This document shows, in pieces, positions 27,720 through 36,390 of a DNA stretch of 64,000 bases. Below the pieces are notes generated by a model. It made no database searches and was not told the origin of the DNA. It saw only the letters and a program-made list of their open reading frames with translations. How positions within the stretch are numbered: position 1 is the first letter of the stretch; each line of letters starts with the position of its first letter. The DNA comes from Variovorax paradoxus. Lineage in GTDB: Bacteria; Pseudomonadota; Gammaproteobacteria; Burkholderiales; Burkholderiaceae_C. The stretch lies in assembly GCA_016806145.1 (NCBI GenBank), contig CP063166.1:2170001-2234000 (forward strand). The letters run 5' to 3'. The position numbers and the translations under genes were made by a program.

Positions 27720-29279
27720 ATGTACCTGACCCAGTCGCTTCACAAGGGTCGCCGCGAGAAGGGCGAGGCCACCGCCATCGTCAGCGGCGCGCACCGCCTC
27801 GGCTTCGGCGAATTCGTCGACCGCGTCGCGCGGCTCGGTGCCGCGCTGCGGCAGCTCGGCATGGGGCGCGGCGACCGCGTGGGCATGATGAGCCTCAACT
27901 CGCACCGCTTCGTCGAATACTTCTTCGGCACCTGGTGGGGCGGCGGCGTCGTCAACCCCGTCAACATCCGCTGGAACCCGAAGGAGGTCGCCTACTCGCT
28001 CGACGACTGCGACACCCGCATCCTGCTGGTGGACGACCTGTTCGCGCCGCTGGTCGGCGAGTTGCGCCGGCTCTCCACGTCGCTGCGCACCGTGGTCTAT
28101 TGCGGCGAGCGCGAGGTGCCCGAGGGCATGGTCGGCTACGAGGCGCTGATGGCCGGCACCGCGGCCATCGACGACGCGCCGCACACCGGCGACGAGCTCG
28201 CGGCCGTGATGTACACCGGCGGCACCACCGGCCGGCCCAAGGGCGTGATGCTGAGCCATGGCAGCCTCTGCATCGATGCGCTGGCCACCGTCGCGGCCCT
28301 GCCGCGCGATGGGCACGAGGCGGTCTCGATCGTCGCCGCGCCGATGTTCCACGTCGCCGGCTGCGGCATCGCGATCCAGAACCTGCTGCGGCTGGTGCCC
28401 ATGCACGTGGTGCCGATGTTCGACGAGCTGGCGGTGCTCGACACCCTGCAGCAGGCGCGCGTCACCGAGATGTTCCTGGTGCCGACCATGATCAAGCGCG
28501 TGATCGAGCATCCGCGCTTCGGCGAGTTCGACCTGTCGCGGCTGAAGCTGCTGTTCTACGGCGCCGCGCCCATCGACGCCGCGCTGCTCGACCAGGCCAT
28601 GCGCGCGCTGCCGGCCACCGCCTTCGCGCAGGTCTACGGCATGACCGAGCTGTCGCCCGTGGTCACGGCGCTGCCGCCGCGCTGCCATCTGCCGGGCCCC
28701 GACCGCGAGCGCCTGTTGCGTTCGGCCGGCACGCCGATCGCCATCGCCGAGGTGCGCATCGTCGACGGCGAGGACCGCGAGCTGCCCGCGGGCCAGGTCG
28801 GCGAGATCGTCGCGCGCGGGCCGATGGTGATGCAGGGCTACTGGAACAAGCCGGCCGAGACCAAGGCCGCGCTGCGCGGCGGCTGGATGCACACCGGCGA
28901 CGGCGGCTACATGGATACGCAGGGCTTCGTCTTCGTGGTCGACCGCATGAAGGACATGATCGTGAGCGGCGGCGAGAACGTCTACTCGGCCGAGGTCGAG
29001 AATGCCATCGCGCAGCTGCCGCAGGTGCTGATGTCGGCCGTGATCGGGGTGCCCGACGATAAGTGGGGCGAACGCGTGCATGCCGTGATCGTGCGGCGCG
29101 AGGGCATGGCGCTCGAGGCCGAGGCCGTGATCGCACACTGCCGCGCGCAGATCGCGAGCTACAAGTGCCCGCGCAGCGTGGAGTTCCGCGATGCGCTGCC
29201 GCTGTCGGCCGCGGGCAAGCTGCAGAAATTCCAGCTGCGCGATCCGTACTGGGCCGGCAAGCAGCGCCGCGTGGGTTGA
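27720..29279 (+). CDS. Acyl-CoA ligase (AMP-binding)
   Basis: A 519-residue ANL-superfamily ligase that activates a carboxylic acid with ATP and CoA. Start ATG 27720 follows GGAGG. The P-loop is YTGGTTGRPKGV (Ser replaced by Gly against the common TSGTTG), with YGMTE adenine motif, the hinge TGDGGYMD and VDRMKDMIVSGGENVYS, and the catalytic Lys in AAGKLQKF. Acid type cannot be read; the neighbours (racemase, acyl-CoA dehydrogenase) suggest a branched or medium-chain acid. Ends 48 bp before the dehydrogenase gene. Confidence 0.92.
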   Translation: MYLTQSLHKGRREKGEATAIVSGAHRLGFGEFVDRVARLGAALRQLGMGRGDRVGMMSLNSHRFVEYFFGTWWGGGVVNPVNIRWNPKEVAYSLDDCDTRILLVDDLFAPLVGELRRLSTSLRTVVYCGEREVPEGMVGYEALMAGTAAIDDAPHTGDELAAVMYTGGTTGRPKGVMLSHGSLCIDALATVAALPRDGHEAVSIVAAPMFHVAGCGIAIQNLLRLVPMHVVPMFDELAVLDTLQQARVTEMFLVPTMIKRVIEHPRFGEFDLSRLKLLFYGAAPIDAALLDQAMRALPATAFAQVYGMTELSPVVTALPPRCHLPGPDRERLLRSAGTPIAIAEVRIVDGEDRELPAGQVGEIVARGPMVMQGYWNKPAETKAALRGGWMHTGDGGYMDTQGFVFVVDRMKDMIVSGGENVYSAEVENAIAQLPQVLMSAVIGVPDDKWGERVHAVIVRREGMALEAEAVIAHCRAQIASYKCPRSVEFRDALPLSAAGKLQKFQLRDPYWAGKQRRVG

Positions 29280-29327
29280 AGCCACGCACAGAACATCAAC
29301 GAAGAGACGAACGAGGACACGCCGAAC

Positions 29328-30476
29328 ATGACGATCGATTTCCGCCGCTCCTGGAGCGATGAGGACCTGGAGCGCTACCGCGACACCGTGGTGCGCTTCA
29401 TCGAGACCGAGATGGTTCCGAACGACGAGGAGGCGCGCAAGCGCGGCCACGTCGGCCACGAGATCTGGCGCAAGGCCGGCGCGCTCGGCCTGCTGTGCGC
29501 CGACATCCCGGACGAGTACGGCGGCGCCGGCGGCGACTTCCGCCACGAGGCCGTGTTCTACGAGGAGGCCGCGCGCCGCGGCCTCAGCGGCATGGCGACC
29601 TCGGTGCACAGCATCGTTGCGCACTACTTCCTCAACCACGGCACCGAGGCGCAGAAGCAGCACTACCTGCCGCGCATGGCGCGCGGCGAACTGGTCGGCG
29701 CGGTGGCCATGACCGAGCCCGGCGCCGGCTCCGACCTGCAGGGCGTGCGCACGCGCGCCGAGAAGAAGGACGGCGGCTACGTCATCAACGGTTCCAAGAC
29801 CTTCATCACCAATGGCTTCCTCGCCGGCGTGGTGCTGGTGGTCGCCAAGACCGATCCCGCGCAGGCCGCCAAGGGCACCTCGATCCTGATCGTCGAGACC
29901 GAGGGCTGCGAGGGTTTCCGCGTCGGCCGCGTGCTCGACAAGATCGGCATGAAGGCGCAGGACACCTCCGAGCTCTTCTTCGACGACGTGCGCGTGGCGG
30001 CCGATGCCGTGCTCGGCGGCGTCGAGGGGCAGGGCTTCTTCCAGCTCATGGGCGACCTGCCCTACGAGCGCACCATCATCGGCGTCAGCGCGCTCGCCAC
30101 CATGGAGGGCGCCTACCAGGCCACGCTCGACTACGTGCGCGACCGCAAGGCCTTCGGCAAGCCCATCGCCGAGTTCCAGAACACCAAGTTCAAGCTCGCC
30201 GAGATCGCGACCCAGATCAAGGTCGGTCGCGCGTTCATCGACCGCTGCGTCGAGGAGCTCGTCGCCGGCACGCTCGACACCGCCACCGCCTCCATGGCCA
30301 AGCTCTGGGGCTCGGAGGCGCAGGGCCGGGTGGTCGACGAATGCCTGCAGCTGTTCGGTGGCTATGGCTTCATGAACGAGTACGTGGTGGCGCGCATGTA
30401 TGCGGATGCGCGGGTGCAGCGGATCTACGGCGGGACCAACGAGATCATGAAGGAGGTGATCTCGCGGGCGTTGTGA
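29328..30476 (+). CDS. Acyl-CoA dehydrogenase, LCAD/IVD-type active site
   Basis: A 382-residue FAD enzyme making the first C=C bond of beta-oxidation. Signatures are AMTEPGAGSDLQG (FAD/substrate) and RKAFGKPIAEFQ. At the position of the MCAD catalytic Glu (Y-E-G-T) this protein has G (YGGTNEIM). Instead Glu247 in LPYERTII occupies the site used by LCAD and isovaleryl-CoA dehydrogenase. That fits long-chain or methyl-branched substrates and the racemase upstream. Third gene of the operon; the convergent LAL regulator ends 7 bp later. Confidence 0.93.
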   Translation: MTIDFRRSWSDEDLERYRDTVVRFIETEMVPNDEEARKRGHVGHEIWRKAGALGLLCADIPDEYGGAGGDFRHEAVFYEEAARRGLSGMATSVHSIVAHYFLNHGTEAQKQHYLPRMARGELVGAVAMTEPGAGSDLQGVRTRAEKKDGGYVINGSKTFITNGFLAGVVLVVAKTDPAQAAKGTSILIVETEGCEGFRVGRVLDKIGMKAQDTSELFFDDVRVAADAVLGGVEGQGFFQLMGDLPYERTIIGVSALATMEGAYQATLDYVRDRKAFGKPIAEFQNTKFKLAEIATQIKVGRAFIDRCVEELVAGTLDTATASMAKLWGSEAQGRVVDECLQLFGGYGFMNEYVVARMYADARVQRIYGGTNEIMKEVISRAL

Positions 30477-30483
30477 GCGGGCC

Positions 30484-33204
30484 CTAGCGGATCACTCCCA
30501 GCCGCCGCGCGATCGCCACCGCCTGCGTCCTGCTCTTCGCATCGAGCTTCATGTTGATGTTGCGCAGGTGCGTGCGCACCGTGCTGTCCGACACGAACAG
30601 CTTCTCGGCCATCGCGCCGTTCGAATAGCCCTCGGCCAGCAGCTGCAGCACGCGGATCTCCTTGCGCGTCAGCGGCTCGCAGGCCGCCAGGGCGTCGGTG
30701 CCCGCGGCCTCGGCGCTCTCCGCCTCGCCGCCATCGGGCAGCACGACCGGCCCGGCCGCCTGCAGCAGCCGCTGCACGTACTCGCCGAGGATCGGGTCGC
30801 TGCTGCCGCGCGCGGTGGCGCTGTCTTGCAGCGCGTTCGCGAAGCGCTGCACCAGCAGCGCGGCGGCCGGGCCCTCGTCGAGGATCAGGCGCATGTAGCC
30901 CTCGTGGCTCGCGGTCTGCAGCACCTCGGCGGCTTCGGCGATGGCCTCGGCGATGCTGCCCGCGCGCTGCAGCGCCAGGGCGCGCAGCAGCCGCAGCTTG
31001 AGCACGCGCCGCAGCCGCGCGGCGGCGAGGGCCGCATGCAGCTCGGCGTCGATGGTGTCGAGGGCCGCGCGCGCGTCGCCGAACGCGATCTCCCAGCGCG
31101 CGCGGGCCAGGGTCAGGTAGTCGAGGTCGTGCGCGGGCAGGCGCTGGATCTTCTCGCGCGCCCACAGGGCCGGGTCGTCGGCGCGCGCGAGTTCGTCGTG
31201 CGCGGCGGGACCGTTGCCCTGCAGCAGCAGCATGCGCGAGCGCTCGAGCTTGGCGCCGGCCACCACGCGCGGCAGCTGGCGCTGGTGGCCCAGGTACTCG
31301 AGCTCGGTCAGGGCCTGGAACGCGGCATCGATGTCGCCGGCATGGAAGGCGATGCGCGAGCGCATCGCGTGGCTCAGGATCATGTGGTCGGGCAGGCCCA
31401 CGTCGCGCGCCAGCGGCAGGTAGACGTTGAGCAGGTGCTCGGCCTGCAGCAGCTGGTTCGACTCGTAGACCGAGCCCGCGTAGAGCACGCCGGCCCAGGC
31501 GTTGCCGTGGCTGTGGTTGTACGAGACCGCATGCGTCGAGTCGACCGCCATGCGAAAGCGCGCGGTGGCCTGGCGCAGCCGGCCCTCGTGCAGGTCGAAC
31601 AGGCCGGCCAGCGACTCGGTGTACATGCGGTTGAAGGTGCTGCTGCCCTGCTGGCGCCGCGCGGCGTCGAGCAGGCGCTGCGCCTCGTGCTGGTCGCCGC
31701 GCACCGCGAGGATGTGCGCCATCGCGTTGAGCAGCACGCTGTCGGCGAAGGGCAGGCCGGTGGGCAGCCGCGCCAGGCTCAGGCGGCCGGCCTCGTAGGC
31801 CTCGTCGTGCCGGTCCTGCATCGCCAGCAGCAGCGGGATCAGCGTCTGCGCGCTCGCGCGCACCGCGGGCGTGGGGCTGTCGAGGCAGCCCGAGCTCTCG
31901 AGCTGCTGCATCGCCTGCCAGGGGCCGTGCGTGAAGCAGGTGGCCCACAGCGCGATCGGCTGCAGCGCGGGATGCTCGCGCAGCTGGTGCTCGGGAATGG
32001 CCGAGAACCAGCGCGCGAGCATGCGCATGCGGCCCTGCTCGAGGAAGCGGCCGGCATAGCTGTCGAGCAGGGTCAGCGCATGCGGATGGTCGCCGCCCTC
32101 GATCGCATGGTCGATCGCGGGCACCGGCCGCTGGCGCGATTCGTACCAGCCCGAGGCCGCCAGGTGCAGCCGCGCGATCTCGCCGGGCATCTCGCGCGCG
32201 AGCCGCGCGCGCAGGAAATCGGCGAACAGGCTGTGGTAGCGCCAGGCGCCGTCGCCGTCCGCGGCGCCGCTCACGGGCGTCAGGAACAGGTTCGCCGCGG
32301 CCAGTTGCTCGAGGATGGCCGCGCTGTCGGCGCGCGGGTTGAGCGCCTGGCACACCGAGGCATCGAGCTGGCGCAGGATGCTGGTGCGCAGCAGGAATTC
32401 GCGCACCTCGGCGGGCTGCTGCGCGAGCACGTCCTCGGCCAGGTAGTCGGCCACCGCGCGGTCGGAGCCCGAGAAGCGCTCGATGAAGCCGCTTGCGCTG
32501 CCATGGCGCTCGAGCGCCATCGAGGCCAGCCAGAGCGCGGCGATCCAGCCCTCGGTCTTGCGGTGCAGCTGCGCGAGCAGTTCGTGCGGCAGCGCCGGTG
32601 CCGCGGCGTCGCCGGCGTGCGGGCGCAGGCCGAAGAAGGCGCCGGTCTCCTCGAGGCTGAAGCGCAGCCGGTCGGTGTCGATCTCCTCGAGCTGGCCGCG
32701 CGCGCGCAGCCGGCCCACGCCGAGGTCGGGCAGGCCGCGCGAGCCGATCACCAGCTTGCCGCCGCGCGGCAGGTGCTCGACGATCTCGCGCACCAGTCCG
32801 ATCACCGCGGGTTCCTGCACCACCTCGAAGTCGTCGAGGAACAGCACGAAGGGCGCGTCGTGCGCGGCCAGCGCGGCCACCGCGTCGAAGGGCGTGTGGG
32901 CGCGCGGCTCCTCCACGCCGAGGCGCTGCACGGCCTCGCCGAGGCCGGCGAGGAAGCGCGAGACGTCGTTGTCGGCGCGGTCCAGCGTGATCCAGGCGGT
33001 GGCGGTGCCGCGCGCCTCGATGCGCTCGCGGCTTTGCGCCATCGCGGTGGTCTTGCCGAAGCCCGCGGGCGCGCGCACCAGCACCAGCTTGACCGCGCTG
33101 GCCGCGATGCGTTCGGAGATCGCGTCGCGCAGCACCTGCGTGGCGGCGAAGGCCGGCGGGCTGAGCTTGGTCTCGAGGATGCGGGCGGAAGGAGCGGACG
33201 ACAT
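30484..33204 (-). CDS. Large ATP-binding LuxR-family (LAL, MalT/AlkS-like) regulator
   Basis: A 906-residue activator. Start ATG 33204 gives MSSAPSARILETKLSPP, the usual LAL N-terminus; the frame stays open further upstream. It has an STAND-type ATPase (Walker A APAGFGKTT 45-53, Walker B VLFLDD at 124-125), a long helical TPR-like sensor region (about 400-830) and a C-terminal LuxR HTH (LTRKEIRVLQLLAEGYSNG, then VSDSTVRTHLRNI). The family includes MalT and AlkS, which bind a small inducer and ATP and activate at class II sites. It lies amid acyl-CoA genes that share an inverted repeat, so it is the best candidate controller. Confidence 0.9.
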   Translation of the reverse strand: MSSAPSARILETKLSPPAFAATQVLRDAISERIAASAVKLVLVRAPAGFGKTTAMAQSRERIEARGTATAWITLDRADNDVSRFLAGLGEAVQRLGVEEPRAHTPFDAVAALAAHDAPFVLFLDDFEVVQEPAVIGLVREIVEHLPRGGKLVIGSRGLPDLGVGRLRARGQLEEIDTDRLRFSLEETGAFFGLRPHAGDAAAPALPHELLAQLHRKTEGWIAALWLASMALERHGSASGFIERFSGSDRAVADYLAEDVLAQQPAEVREFLLRTSILRQLDASVCQALNPRADSAAILEQLAAANLFLTPVSGAADGDGAWRYHSLFADFLRARLAREMPGEIARLHLAASGWYESRQRPVPAIDHAIEGGDHPHALTLLDSYAGRFLEQGRMRMLARWFSAIPEHQLREHPALQPIALWATCFTHGPWQAMQQLESSGCLDSPTPAVRASAQTLIPLLLAMQDRHDEAYEAGRLSLARLPTGLPFADSVLLNAMAHILAVRGDQHEAQRLLDAARRQQGSSTFNRMYTESLAGLFDLHEGRLRQATARFRMAVDSTHAVSYNHSHGNAWAGVLYAGSVYESNQLLQAEHLLNVYLPLARDVGLPDHMILSHAMRSRIAFHAGDIDAAFQALTELEYLGHQRQLPRVVAGAKLERSRMLLLQGNGPAAHDELARADDPALWAREKIQRLPAHDLDYLTLARARWEIAFGDARAALDTIDAELHAALAAARLRRVLKLRLLRALALQRAGSIAEAIAEAAEVLQTASHEGYMRLILDEGPAAALLVQRFANALQDSATARGSSDPILGEYVQRLLQAAGPVVLPDGGEAESAEAAGTDALAACEPLTRKEIRVLQLLAEGYSNGAMAEKLFVSDSTVRTHLRNINMKLDAKSRTQAVAIARRLGVIR

Positions 33205-33258
33205 CGCGAACGGCGGAGTGGGGCGCGGGCCGTGCGGTCGCCGCGGGGGAAAGCGGAT

Positions 33259-33276
33259 ACCGTCGGTTCCGACGAT
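33259..33276 (+). promoter_or_regulatory. Regulon site 2: ACCGTC-N6-GACGAT
   Basis: One mismatch to the consensus (spacer GGTTCC), between the LAL regulator and the HSD10-like SDR, 63 bp before the latter. A -10-like TAAACT starts 21 bp downstream (33298-33303). No comparable -10 is seen at the same distance towards the regulator gene, so the site seems to serve the SDR gene. Confidence 0.6.
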
Positions 33277-33339
33277 GCCCGCGTCGATTCTGCTTCCTAA
33301 ACTGGCCGGCGCCAAACCATCCAGCAAGGACCTCCGAAG

Positions 33340-34122
<783 letters not shown>

Positions 34123-34134
34123 GGCCGCGCGGCT

Positions 34135-34650
34135 TCACGCTTCCTCGGCCGGCTCCTCGGCCCCGCCCTGGCGGTCGTCCACCTTCTGCATGTTGTCGAG
34201 GATCTTCAGCAGGTAGTGCAGGGTGTGGGTCACGTCGTTGACCGAGAAGCCCTCGAGCACCTGCTCGTAGTAGGCGTAGATCTTCGGCTGCGCCTCGACC
34301 ACCCACACATGCTGTCCCGACTCGCTCATCGTCACCAGGCGTGAGCGCCGGTCGCGCCCGTCGGGCGCGGTCTTCACATGGCCGTCGCGCTCCATGCGGC
34401 TCAGCAGGCCCGAGAGGTTCTGCCGGCTCACCTTCAGGTAGCGCGCCAGGTCGCCCACGCTCATCCCCCCCTTCGCCTCGTCGCGCGACAACGCGCCGAG
34501 CACCGCCCATTGCTGCGTGGTCAGGCCTTCGTTCTCGACCGCGCGGGTGCCTGTTTTATGCAACATGTTGGCACATTGGTAGAGGCGAAAGAAAACCCTG
34601 TTGGCCAGCGCCATGCGGGCGGAAGCGTCATTTTCATTAGGGGAAACCAT
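34135..34650 (-). CDS. badR: MarR-family regulator, BadR-like
   Basis: A 171-residue MarR protein with winged HTH (MSVGDLARYLKVSRQNLSGLL) and wing DRRSRLV. Divergent from the badH operon by 134 bp, the arrangement of Rhodopseudomonas palustris BadR, which represses the cyclohexanecarboxylate genes until 2-ketocyclohexanecarboxyl-CoA appears. The name is given mainly from context and MarR type; I cannot measure identity. The start ATG 34650 has only a weak upstream purine run (GAAGAT). An inverted repeat overlapping both divergent -10 elements is its likely operator. Confidence 0.85.
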   Translation of the reverse strand: MVSPNENDASARMALANRVFFRLYQCANMLHKTGTRAVENEGLTTQQWAVLGALSRDEAKGGMSVGDLARYLKVSRQNLSGLLSRMERDGHVKTAPDGRDRRSRLVTMSESGQHVWVVEAQPKIYAYYEQVLEGFSVNDVTHTLHYLLKILDNMQKVDDRQGGAEEPAEEA

Positions 34651-34670
34651 AGATATCTTCGTGAACTGGG

Positions 34671-34700
34671 TTGCACGGCGAAGCTATGCCAACGCATAAT
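34671..34700 (+). promoter_or_regulatory. Promoter of the bad/ali operon
   Basis: -35 TTGCAC (34671-34676), 18-bp spacer, -10 CATAAT (34695-34700), about 85 bp before badH. The opposite strand carries a TATTAT (34696-34701) usable as the -10 of badR. The region is AT-rich against its surroundings. Confidence 0.55.
34685..34698. promoter_or_regulatory. Probable BadR operator
   Basis: TATGC-CAAC-GCATA, a perfect 5-bp-arm inverted repeat between the -35 and -10 of the badH promoter and overlapping both divergent -10 elements. Binding here would block both promoters, fitting a MarR repressor with autoregulation. Confidence 0.55.
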
Positions 34701-34784
34701 ACGTCAACATCTTTACCTAAATGCCGATTGGAAGCCGGCGCGACCGGCCAACGATAGCAAGCCCGCGGATCCAAGGAGAACCTG

Positions 34785-35552
34785 ATGCAACGATTCGAAG
34801 ACAAGACAGTGGTCGTCACCGGCGGCGGTGGCGGCATCGGCGGCGCGACCTGCCGCCGTTTCGCGCGCGAAGGCGCGCGGGTGGCGGTGCTCGACCTGAA
34901 CCCCGGCGCCGCCAAAACGGTCGCCGCGCGCATCGAGGCCGAGGGCGGCCGCGCGCTCGCGCTGCGCTGCGACATCACCGAGCGCGCGAGCGTCGATGCC
35001 GCGGTGGCCGCGGTGCTCGAGCGCTTCGGCGCGATCGACGTGCTGGTCAACAACGCGGGCTGGGACGTGTTCCGGCCCTTCACGAAGACCGAGCCCGCGC
35101 AGTGGGAGAAGCTGATCGCCATCAACCTCACGGGCGCGCTGCACATGCACCACGCGGTGCTGCCGGGCATGGCGGCGCGGAAGGCGGGCCGCATCGTCAA
35201 CATCGCTTCTGACGCGGCGCGCGTGGGCTCCTCGGGCGAGGCCGTGTACGCGGCCTGCAAGGGCGGGCTGGTCGCGTTCACCAAGACCATCGCGCGCGAG
35301 CATGCGCGCCACGGCATCACCGCGAACGTGGTGTGCCCGGGCCCGACCGACACCGCGCTGTTCGCCGACTACAAGGAAGGCGCGGGCAATCCGGAGAAGC
35401 TGATGGAGGCCTTCACGCGCTCCATCCCGCTGGGCCGCATCGGCCAGCCCGACGACCTGCCGGGCGCGATCCTGTTCTTCGCGAGCGACGACGCGGCCTT
35501 CGTCACCGGCCAGGTGCTCAGCGTCTCGGGCGGCCTGACGATGAACGGCTGA
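34785..35552 (+). CDS. badH: 2-hydroxycyclohexanecarboxyl-CoA dehydrogenase
   Basis: A 255-residue SDR, the same length as R. palustris BadH. It oxidises 2-hydroxycyclohexane-1-carboxyl-CoA to the 2-keto form with NAD. Motifs: TGGGGGIG, VLDLN (acidic, NAD), NNAG, catalytic Tyr/Lys in VYAACKGG, and the C-terminal TGQVLSVSGGLTMNG. A strong ribosome site (AAGGAG) precedes the ATG. Identification rests on its place directly before badI and after a MarR gene as well as SDR type. First gene of a six-gene unit. Confidence 0.88.
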   Translation: MQRFEDKTVVVTGGGGGIGGATCRRFAREGARVAVLDLNPGAAKTVAARIEAEGGRALALRCDITERASVDAAVAAVLERFGAIDVLVNNAGWDVFRPFTKTEPAQWEKLIAINLTGALHMHHAVLPGMAARKAGRIVNIASDAARVGSSGEAVYAACKGGLVAFTKTIAREHARHGITANVVCPGPTDTALFADYKEGAGNPEKLMEAFTRSIPLGRIGQPDDLPGAILFFASDDAAFVTGQVLSVSGGLTMNG

Positions 35553-35585
35553 CCCCGGCCCATACGGATTCCCAAGGAGCAAGAC

Positions 35586-36368
35586 ATGCAGTTCGAAGAC
35601 ATCCTCTACGACGTGCGCAACCGCGTGGCGTGGATCACCATCAATCGGCCCGAGAAGATGAATGCCTTCCGCGGCCAGACCTGCGACGAGATCATCCGCG
35701 CGCTCAACCGCGCGGGCTACGACCGCGAGATCGGCGCCATCGTGCTGGCCGGTGCCGGCGAGAAGGCCTTCTGCACCGGCGGCGACCAGTCGGCGCACGA
35801 CGGCAACTACGACGGCCGCGGCACCATCGGCCTGCCGATGGAGGAGCTGCACGATGCGATCCGCAACGTGCCCAAGCCCGTGATCGCGCGCGTGCAGGGC
35901 TTCGCCATCGGCGGCGGCAACGTGCTGTGCACCATTTGTGACCTGACCATCGCCTCCGAGAAGGCCGTCTTCGGCCAGGTCGGCCCGAAGATGGGCTCGG
36001 TCGACCCGGGCTACGGCACCGCCTTCCTGGCGCGCGTGGTCGGCGAGAAGAAGGCGCGCGAGATCTGGTATCTGAACCGCCGCTACAGCGGCGCCGAGGC
36101 CGTGGCCATGGGCCTGGCCAACGCGGTGGTGCCGCACGAGCAGCTCGATGCCGAGGTGCAGCGGTGGGCCGAGGAGATCTGCGAGCGCAGCCCCACGGCG
36201 ATCGCGATCGCCAAGCGCAGCTTCAACGCCGACACCGCGCACCAGGCCGGCATCGCGGGCATGGGCATGTACGCGCTCAAGCTCTACTACGACACCGAGG
36301 AGTCGCGCGAGGGCGTGAAGGCGCTGCAGGAACGGCGCAAGCCCGAGTTCCGCAAGTACGCGAAGTAG
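35586..36368 (+). CDS. badI: 2-ketocyclohexanecarboxyl-CoA hydrolase (ring cleavage)
   Basis: A 260-residue crotonase-fold hydrolase that opens the ring of 2-ketocyclohexane-1-carboxyl-CoA to pimeloyl-CoA. The sequence carries the distinctive BadI segments MQFEDILYDVRN, CTGGDQSAHDGNYDGRGT, FGQVGPKMGSVDPGYGTAF and the C-terminal KALQERRKPEFRKYAK, which I recognise as near-identical to R. palustris BadI; this sets it apart from DHNA-CoA synthase MenB, its closest paralogue. It is the most diagnostic gene of the cluster. Starts 33 bp after badH. Confidence 0.95.
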   Translation: MQFEDILYDVRNRVAWITINRPEKMNAFRGQTCDEIIRALNRAGYDREIGAIVLAGAGEKAFCTGGDQSAHDGNYDGRGTIGLPMEELHDAIRNVPKPVIARVQGFAIGGGNVLCTICDLTIASEKAVFGQVGPKMGSVDPGYGTAFLARVVGEKKAREIWYLNRRYSGAEAVAMGLANAVVPHEQLDAEVQRWAEEICERSPTAIAIAKRSFNADTAHQAGIAGMGMYALKLYYDTEESREGVKALQERRKPEFRKYAK

Positions 36369-36390
36369 CCGCGCAGCGAAGAACACCGCG

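Noticed and set aside
34558..34573. CAACATGTTG palindrome within the badR coding region
   Set aside because: It encodes ordinary helix residues of BadR and is far from the promoter; the intergenic TATGC-N4-GCATA repeat is the better operator candidate.
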